This document shows, piece by piece, positions 25,038 through 30,015 of a stretch of DNA of 30,015 nucleotides. Location: contig JAVBLQ010000074.1 of assembly GCA_031553435.1 (NCBI GenBank), forward strand, positions 1-30,015. The letters run 5' to 3'. A program made the translations under genes and the position numbers. Origin of the DNA: JAVBLQ01 sp031553435 (GTDB lineage Bacteria > Bacteroidota > Bacteroidia > Bacteroidales > Azobacteroidaceae). The notes beneath the pieces were generated by a model that saw only the letters and a program-made list of their open reading frames with translations, was not told the origin of the DNA and ran no database searches. How positions within the stretch are numbered: the stretch's first letter is position 1; each line of letters begins with the position of its first letter.

Positions 25038-27650
25038 TTATTCAAATTTCAATGCTTTATCTATCAAGTGGATAACAGCACGGGAAGAAGAAGTTATATT
25101 GTTCGACATCAAATAATCTTTATTATCGACAATATAATCACGAGCCATCAGATTGTATAGTCCGGATGTTTTTACAACCTTAGCAGCAGATCCGCCGTTT
25201 TCACCCTGAACTGTCAGATCTGATCCTGTTCCGTTTACAACCAATTTATAAAATTTTCCATGTTCATTGCGGGCCGCAGATTCAAAAAACATATTGGAAA
25301 TAGGTTTTCCGTCAATGTAAATAGAGTTGTCCATGAAATGGTTTTTCAGGAAATTCAACAAATACAATGTTTTGGCTTTCTTTGAATCGTGATCCAAATC
25401 GGCTGCAATTTCGTCCCATGTGTATAAATTAGGATCCTGAGCAAAAGCTTGATTTAATGCAGCTTCCGTAGGAATAAATACTGTATATCTAAAATTACCG
25501 AATGAATTAACAACGCTTCCCATTCCAGAGGAGGATGTGGTTTGTTTCAAATCAAAAACCGGAACAACATCTTTATCTCCGGCAGTTTGAAAATAGCTGA
25601 ATACTACGTCATCGCCTTTCAAAAGATTAAAAAATGCAGTATATTCAGCGTGTTCACCTAATATTGTAAATACAGATTTAACCGGATCCTGCAATATTTT
25701 ATCGATAAAATATGTTCGCCCGTTATCTGAATCATAACGGCTTTTTTTGCCTGATACAGGATTTATAACAATAGAAGCGTCCGGAATATTTTGTTCAATA
25801 TCTCCTCCGCCTATCATTTTAACATTTTCACCACCTCCTGCAAATTTAAGGGTTGCTCCTCCTTTTGTCTGAGCATATTGGGTTTTGCCGTCATCAATAT
25901 ATCCGGACATCTGATTGCCTGATTTTTCTCCAACAACAATGTGCATATCGATGATATCTTTCATTCGATTCCGAATCATTCCCTGATCTGTCAATGTTTT
26001 TTTGAGTCCGGACTTATTACCAGAAGCATCCACATAGTACACATCTGCATAAACCATATTGTTATCCGGCATATATCTGAATGACCAGATTTCACGAAGA
26101 GCCGGGTTTTGGGATATTTCGGCTTTAGCCCATGCCACGGGGTCCCTGTAATTATCAAAAGCTTCATCCACAGGAATAATCAAGTTATACATGTTTTCCA
26201 TTGAACGTAAATACAAGTAAAACTTCATTGTTAGATCCTGAATACCCCAATTCATGGCCTTTGAATAAACGCTTGACAGTACCGGGCCATACACACATTG
26301 ATAATCAATAGGAGGATAAACCGCATTCGAAATATATACGGTTCCATTACTACCTATATATGATTTTATTATGTCGCTTTTCGACACATTCATTTTATAA
26401 CTTGTTTCATCTGTCATAGTGGCCCATGAATGTGGTAATGAAGCCATAAATGATCTTTTCTGATGGTTTTTTATAAACAAAGACAGGATAGAAGTAGGGA
26501 TATTTTCCCAATTGCCATAAGCTTCTTTTAAATAACGGCCTTTATTGCTATTCAGATAATCATTCATTGCCTGATCTGTAGGAACAAACATCGCTCCCAT
26601 ATCTTGTTGCAATGGTTTGGGAGAATAATCATTATCCGTAGGATCATAATACAATATTCCATATGGTTCTAATGATTTTCCGGAAGGGTATTCTTTAAAA
26701 GATTCGGTAAAATATCTTTTTACAAAAACCGAATCTGAAAGATTAATCAGAGGACGAGCCGGAGTTGACCCGTTGTAATAGTTGTGAGCGTCATTGGAAA
26801 CAGCTTCCTCATAAAGAGGCAAACAGAATTTATCCATCAATTTATTAAATAAAGCGGTCTGTCCATTATCACGAATAATCTGAGCCATATTTTTTGCGGG
26901 AAGCATTAAATCTTCCAATACATGGATATATCCGTTTTTACAGAAAATATCTTTCTGTATTATTTTAATACCATTTACATAGATAGCATCTTGTTCATAT
27001 TGTTTACCGGTGATGATGTAAAAGTCTTCAGGAGTAATGCCTTGTTTGGCCATGTGTAAAGGCGTAAAATGCACCATCGGAGAAGAAGACTCATTATCAA
27101 CAAGATACAATCCTTTCGATTGAAAGCGTTGCCAATAAGGACTTGCTGCAAACAGTACTTCATCTTTTACATAAGAAATACTGTCGAGGTAAGTATTGGC
27201 TGTAATATGACGCAAAGCAAGTCCTTCACCTGAACCGAGAGCTCCGGTACTTGTTACATTCGATAGCATGTTGCTCAGATATGCCATATTCAATACACTG
27301 ACATTCATAATATAGCGTTTCTGGGCAGGAGTGAGGTTTTCATAAGATCTTACACCGTAGACATTTCCCTGAAAGAATCGTTCAAAAGCATCATCTCTTA
27401 CCGGGAATAATGTCATACTACCTGTTTTGGAAAGGACTTCTTTATAGTTGAGATCGTCAATTAATCTCAAAAAATACGTAAAATGTCCATCTCCTTGCAT
27501 GTAATCATAAATGCTGGCTCCCAAAAGCTCTGGTCCGGGCTCCTCATTGTCATAGATGTAATCATCTTTACAAGAAATTACGGCAACCGAGATTAAAAAT
27601 GCCATAAAGATTGAGACAACAGGAATTTTTCGATTAAATTTAATTCGCAT
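25038..27650 (-). CDS. FAS1 (fasciclin) domain lipoprotein A, four FAS1 domains
   Basis: An 870-residue lipoprotein: signal peptide with lipobox AVISC (Cys27), then KDDYIYDNEE, an acidic surface-export-like stretch. Four FAS1 units can be marked by their first conserved strand: MTLFPVRDDAFERFF (about 79-93), GAMFVPTDQAMNDYL (352-366), YNLIIPVDEAFDNY (488-501) and YTVFIPTEAALNQAF (722-736). Each unit ends in a helix-strand turn such as GYIHVLEDLML or RAVIHLIDKAL. Units run roughly 47-250, 254-455, 457-655 and 656-868, some with large insertions (for example the Gly-rich part near 597-617). No separate carbohydrate-binding domain is visible, unlike lipoproteins B and C. It is the first gene before SusC-1. 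I infer a long surface-anchored rod that binds glycan or the SusCD complex; adhesion to host or particle surfaces is the alternative. Confidence 0.9.
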   Translation of the reverse strand: MRIKFNRKIPVVSIFMAFLISVAVISCKDDYIYDNEEPGPELLGASIYDYMQGDGHFTYFLRLIDDLNYKEVLSKTGSMTLFPVRDDAFERFFQGNVYGVRSYENLTPAQKRYIMNVSVLNMAYLSNMLSNVTSTGALGSGEGLALRHITANTYLDSISYVKDEVLFAASPYWQRFQSKGLYLVDNESSSPMVHFTPLHMAKQGITPEDFYIITGKQYEQDAIYVNGIKIIQKDIFCKNGYIHVLEDLMLPAKNMAQIIRDNGQTALFNKLMDKFCLPLYEEAVSNDAHNYYNGSTPARPLINLSDSVFVKRYFTESFKEYPSGKSLEPYGILYYDPTDNDYSPKPLQQDMGAMFVPTDQAMNDYLNSNKGRYLKEAYGNWENIPTSILSLFIKNHQKRSFMASLPHSWATMTDETSYKMNVSKSDIIKSYIGSNGTVYISNAVYPPIDYQCVYGPVLSSVYSKAMNWGIQDLTMKFYLYLRSMENMYNLIIPVDEAFDNYRDPVAWAKAEISQNPALREIWSFRYMPDNNMVYADVYYVDASGNKSGLKKTLTDQGMIRNRMKDIIDMHIVVGEKSGNQMSGYIDDGKTQYAQTKGGATLKFAGGGENVKMIGGGDIEQNIPDASIVINPVSGKKSRYDSDNGRTYFIDKILQDPVKSVFTILGEHAEYTAFFNLLKGDDVVFSYFQTAGDKDVVPVFDLKQTTSSSGMGSVVNSFGNFRYTVFIPTEAALNQAFAQDPNLYTWDEIAADLDHDSKKAKTLYLLNFLKNHFMDNSIYIDGKPISNMFFESAARNEHGKFYKLVVNGTGSDLTVQGENGGSAAKVVKTSGLYNLMARDYIVDNKDYLMSNNITSSSRAVIHLIDKALKFE

Positions 27651-27693
27651 TGTATTAGATATTTAGACAGTTAATATTTATTTTCATAATTTT

Positions 27694-30015
27694 TCACTTA
27701 TTTAATTTCAAATCAAACTCAACAGATTCTCCTTTCTTTAGTTTTAGAGATATCAGGTTAATATTTTTTTTATCTACATGTATCTGTTGATTATTTTTCT
27801 TTAACTTTAGATAATCCGGCAACTTGATTGTAAATGAATTATCTGCTGTTGCAGTTAATTTTCCTTTTGTTATTATCCCGTTTTTCCACGATAAATCAAC
27901 AACTCCTCCGCCTTTCACGCATAAGCCTTCGAAATATCCGGAATTCCACTGCGTCGGCAATACGGGAAGAAATTCAATATAGCCTTCGTGGTTTTGAATG
28001 AGCATTTCTGCAATACCGGATGCTCCGGCTTCATTGGCATCGAAACTGAAAATATCTTCTTCGGCCATGGCGATTCCTCCGGGGGATACGGTAAACATAT
28101 TTTCACGCATCAATTTGGTGAATAATGTCTTCAGGCTTTCATAAGCTTTTTCAGAATCTTTCAAGCGGGCATATAGATTCACCATATTGGCTCTACTCCA
28201 TTCCGTATCTTCCCAACCTTCAGCGTTCAAACGGTTTACGATCGTAACTTCAGCTGCTTTTGCCAAATCGGGTGTGTGTTGTAGGGTAATTTGACTGTAT
28301 GGATATAAAGCCAATAAATGTGTTGTGTGTCGGTGGTTGGGATGTGCTTCCTGAAAGTCATCGAACCATTCTTGCAAAGCGCCATTTTTTCCTATTTTAA
28401 AAGGAGGAAATTTTTCCAGGCTTTTTCTCAGGGAGTTACTGAATTCTTTATCAATATTTAAAATTTCGGCAGATTGAATACAGGCATTGTAGATTTCCGT
28501 AATGAACACTTTATCTGAAGTAGGCATCATGGAGAGAGCGATATCTCTGTTGTTAAAAAGAAATGAGTTTTCAGGAGAATTGGACGGGCCTGTCATCAGA
28601 TATCCGTTATTCGGATTTTCCACCATGTAATCCTGAAAAAACATGGCGCTTTTTTTCAAAATAGGATATGCTTTATTTCTAAGAAATTCAATATCTTGTG
28701 TATAAAGATAATGTTCCCATAAATGAGTTGCCATCCAAGCTCCTGCTGTAGGAAACAATCCCCAGGTCACACCTTGACCCGGAGCTGTATATCCCCAAAC
28801 GTTGGCTACAGTATGAGCAACCCATCCGGGACTACCATACACTCTTTTTGCCGTTTTTTCTCCATGTATGGATAAATCTTCAATATAATTAAAAAGCGGT
28901 GCATTACATTCATGTAAATTACCGACATTTGATAACCAGTAATTTTGCTCTGTATTAATATCTAAATGATAATCACAGGTCCAAGGCATGTTGCAAGCAA
29001 GATTATCATTCCAAACTCCTTGCAGATTAGCCGGAAGTGGAGATTTTTCTCTTGAGGATGCAATCAATAAATAGCGTCCGTATTGAAAAAATAATGCAAA
29101 TATCCCTGGATCTTCTTTGCCTTCTTTCAAGCGTATTCTGCGAACATCTGTCGGCAATTGAGAGGCATCTGTTTCTCCAAGAAATAATGTTGTTCTATCA
29201 TACAATTTTTTATAATCAAGTATATGAAAGCGTTTTAGCTCTTCATACTTTTTTGATGAAACTTGTTGTATTGTTTGATTACACAATTGCTGATATGTTG
29301 AGTTATTGAAATCTGTACGAATATCCAGCGTAATGATGGCTTCGTCGGCTTTTAAAACTTTCAAATGATTATTTTCGGATATGATGCTTCCACCTTTCAG
29401 AGAAATATGGATGATTCCTTGAAAACTTACTCCTCCGGGGCCTTGTTTTGGGAAATTTACTTTTCCGGAAAATATCAATTCATTTCCAGAAGTTTTAATT
29501 TCTGCTTCTCTCAGTAAATCCAAAGAAACTTCAAATGTCAAAGCTGCTTTTTTATCGGCAGAAAATTTCATCATGAACACATCTGCCGGATATGAACAGA
29601 AATATTCACGTTTGTATTTCACTTTTCCTGCTTGAAAAGACACTGAAGAAATTGCATTGGAAATATTCAATTCTCTTTGATAAGAAGAGATATTTTTATC
29701 CTCATAATTAAATTTAAATTTCAGGTTGCCCATTGGCAAATGAGTTCCAAACGAATGTGGCTGACCAGACAGATATTGTGTTGCTATTTCGTTTCCTTCA
29801 ATGAGTTTTCCTTCAAAAAATAATTTTCTGATTTCGGCCAATTTTTCTTTACCACAAGGTATTTCCTGATTATCATCAGGTTGTCCCGACCATAATGTAA
29901 TTTCATTTAAAGCGATGGTTTCAGTTTCGGTTCCTCCATAAATCATAGCGCCCAGGCGACCATTACCGACAGGAAGGGATTCCATCCATTTTTCGGCAGG
30001 CTGTTGATACCATAA
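27694..30015 (-). CDS. GH95 family glycoside hydrolase (alpha-L-fucosidase-like); 5' end beyond the window
   Basis: The reading frame is open to the right edge (773 codons visible, starting LWYQQPAEKWMESLPVGNGR), so the internal ATG at 29985 is not the true start; signal peptide and first strands lie outside. The visible part is a near-complete GH95: N-terminal beta-sandwich, linker, (alpha/alpha)6 barrel and C-terminal beta domain. Numbering from the window edge, DYHLDINTEQNYW holds His350, Asp352 and Asn354; GALQEWFDDF holds Glu549, the likely general acid; FSFDANEAG holds Asp659. In characterised fucosidases the first motif is usually NIN with two Asn that activate the water; here the first is Asp. 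The retained His is the residue I associate with fucose rather than L-galactose preference. It leads the run of genes, 43 bases before FAS1 lipoprotein A. The family is certain; alpha-L-fucosidase action is probable. Confidence 0.92.
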   Translation of the reverse strand, partial: LWYQQPAEKWMESLPVGNGRLGAMIYGGTETETIALNEITLWSGQPDDNQEIPCGKEKLAEIRKLFFEGKLIEGNEIATQYLSGQPHSFGTHLPMGNLKFKFNYEDKNISSYQRELNISNAISSVSFQAGKVKYKREYFCSYPADVFMMKFSADKKAALTFEVSLDLLREAEIKTSGNELIFSGKVNFPKQGPGGVSFQGIIHISLKGGSIISENNHLKVLKADEAIITLDIRTDFNNSTYQQLCNQTIQQVSSKKYEELKRFHILDYKKLYDRTTLFLGETDASQLPTDVRRIRLKEGKEDPGIFALFFQYGRYLLIASSREKSPLPANLQGVWNDNLACNMPWTCDYHLDINTEQNYWLSNVGNLHECNAPLFNYIEDLSIHGEKTAKRVYGSPGWVAHTVANVWGYTAPGQGVTWGLFPTAGAWMATHLWEHYLYTQDIEFLRNKAYPILKKSAMFFQDYMVENPNNGYLMTGPSNSPENSFLFNNRDIALSMMPTSDKVFITEIYNACIQSAEILNIDKEFSNSLRKSLEKFPPFKIGKNGALQEWFDDFQEAHPNHRHTTHLLALYPYSQITLQHTPDLAKAAEVTIVNRLNAEGWEDTEWSRANMVNLYARLKDSEKAYESLKTLFTKLMRENMFTVSPGGIAMAEEDIFSFDANEAGASGIAEMLIQNHEGYIEFLPVLPTQWNSGYFEGLCVKGGGVVDLSWKNGIITKGKLTATADNSFTIKLPDYLKLKKNNQQIHVDKKNINLISLKLKKGESVEFDLKLNK

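Noticed and set aside
27651..27693. Possible promoter in the gap ahead of FAS1 lipoprotein A
   Set aside because: No TAnnTTTG/TTTG pair of the Bacteroidota sigma-ABfr type with proper spacing could be seen on the minus strand; the gap is AT-rich but otherwise featureless.
1..30015. Mobile element or integration boundary in the locus
   Set aside because: No transposase, integrase, tRNA gene or target-site duplication was found.

Overview
The window is about 30 kb of AT-rich DNA in which every credible gene lies on the minus strand, separated by no more than about 100 bases. Paired SusC/SusD outer-membrane uptake genes, lipoproteins with acidic residues after the lipid-bearing Cys, signal-peptide glycoside hydrolases and weak Shine-Dalgarno sites point to a Bacteroidota bacterium, probably of the order Bacteroidales. 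The locus is a polysaccharide utilization locus (PUL). The degenerate type IX secretion-like tail on one enzyme and the low-complexity intergenic hairpins hint at a lineage outside classic gut Bacteroides, but I cannot name a genus.

In transcription order (right to left) the layout is: a GH95 alpha-L-fucosidase-like enzyme (5' end outside the window); a four-domain fasciclin (FAS1) lipoprotein; SusC-1; SusD-1; two more FAS1 lipoproteins; SusC-2; SusD-2; a GH43 enzyme set inside a beta-propeller; a GH92 alpha-mannosidase-like enzyme bracketed by two long imperfect hairpins; a clan GH-D (GH36/GH27-like) alpha-galactosidase-like enzyme; a small DUF4468-like secreted protein; a second GH92; and the first 265 codons of a second GH95 that leaves the window on the left.

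A working model from family knowledge is as follows. The FAS1 lipoproteins and SusD proteins sit on the cell surface and bind glycan. The two SusC channels import oligosaccharides with TonB energy. The signal-peptide exo-glycosidases then remove terminal fucose, mannose, galactose and xylose or arabinose. All enzymes seen are exo-acting types; no endo-glycanase, sulfatase, lyase, sugar kinase or regulator is in the window, so the substrate is probably a branched heteroglycan or glycoprotein glycan and the locus probably continues on both sides.

The least ordinary points are the three FAS1 lipoproteins (eight FAS1 domains) interleaved with the two SusCD pairs where SusE/SusF-type binding proteins would be expected, the GH43 module inserted into a propeller, the paired hairpins around one GH92 gene, and the non-canonical SusC-2. 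No RNA genes, insertion sequences, CRISPR arrays or convincing promoters were seen, and no stretch over 300 bases lacks a gene.
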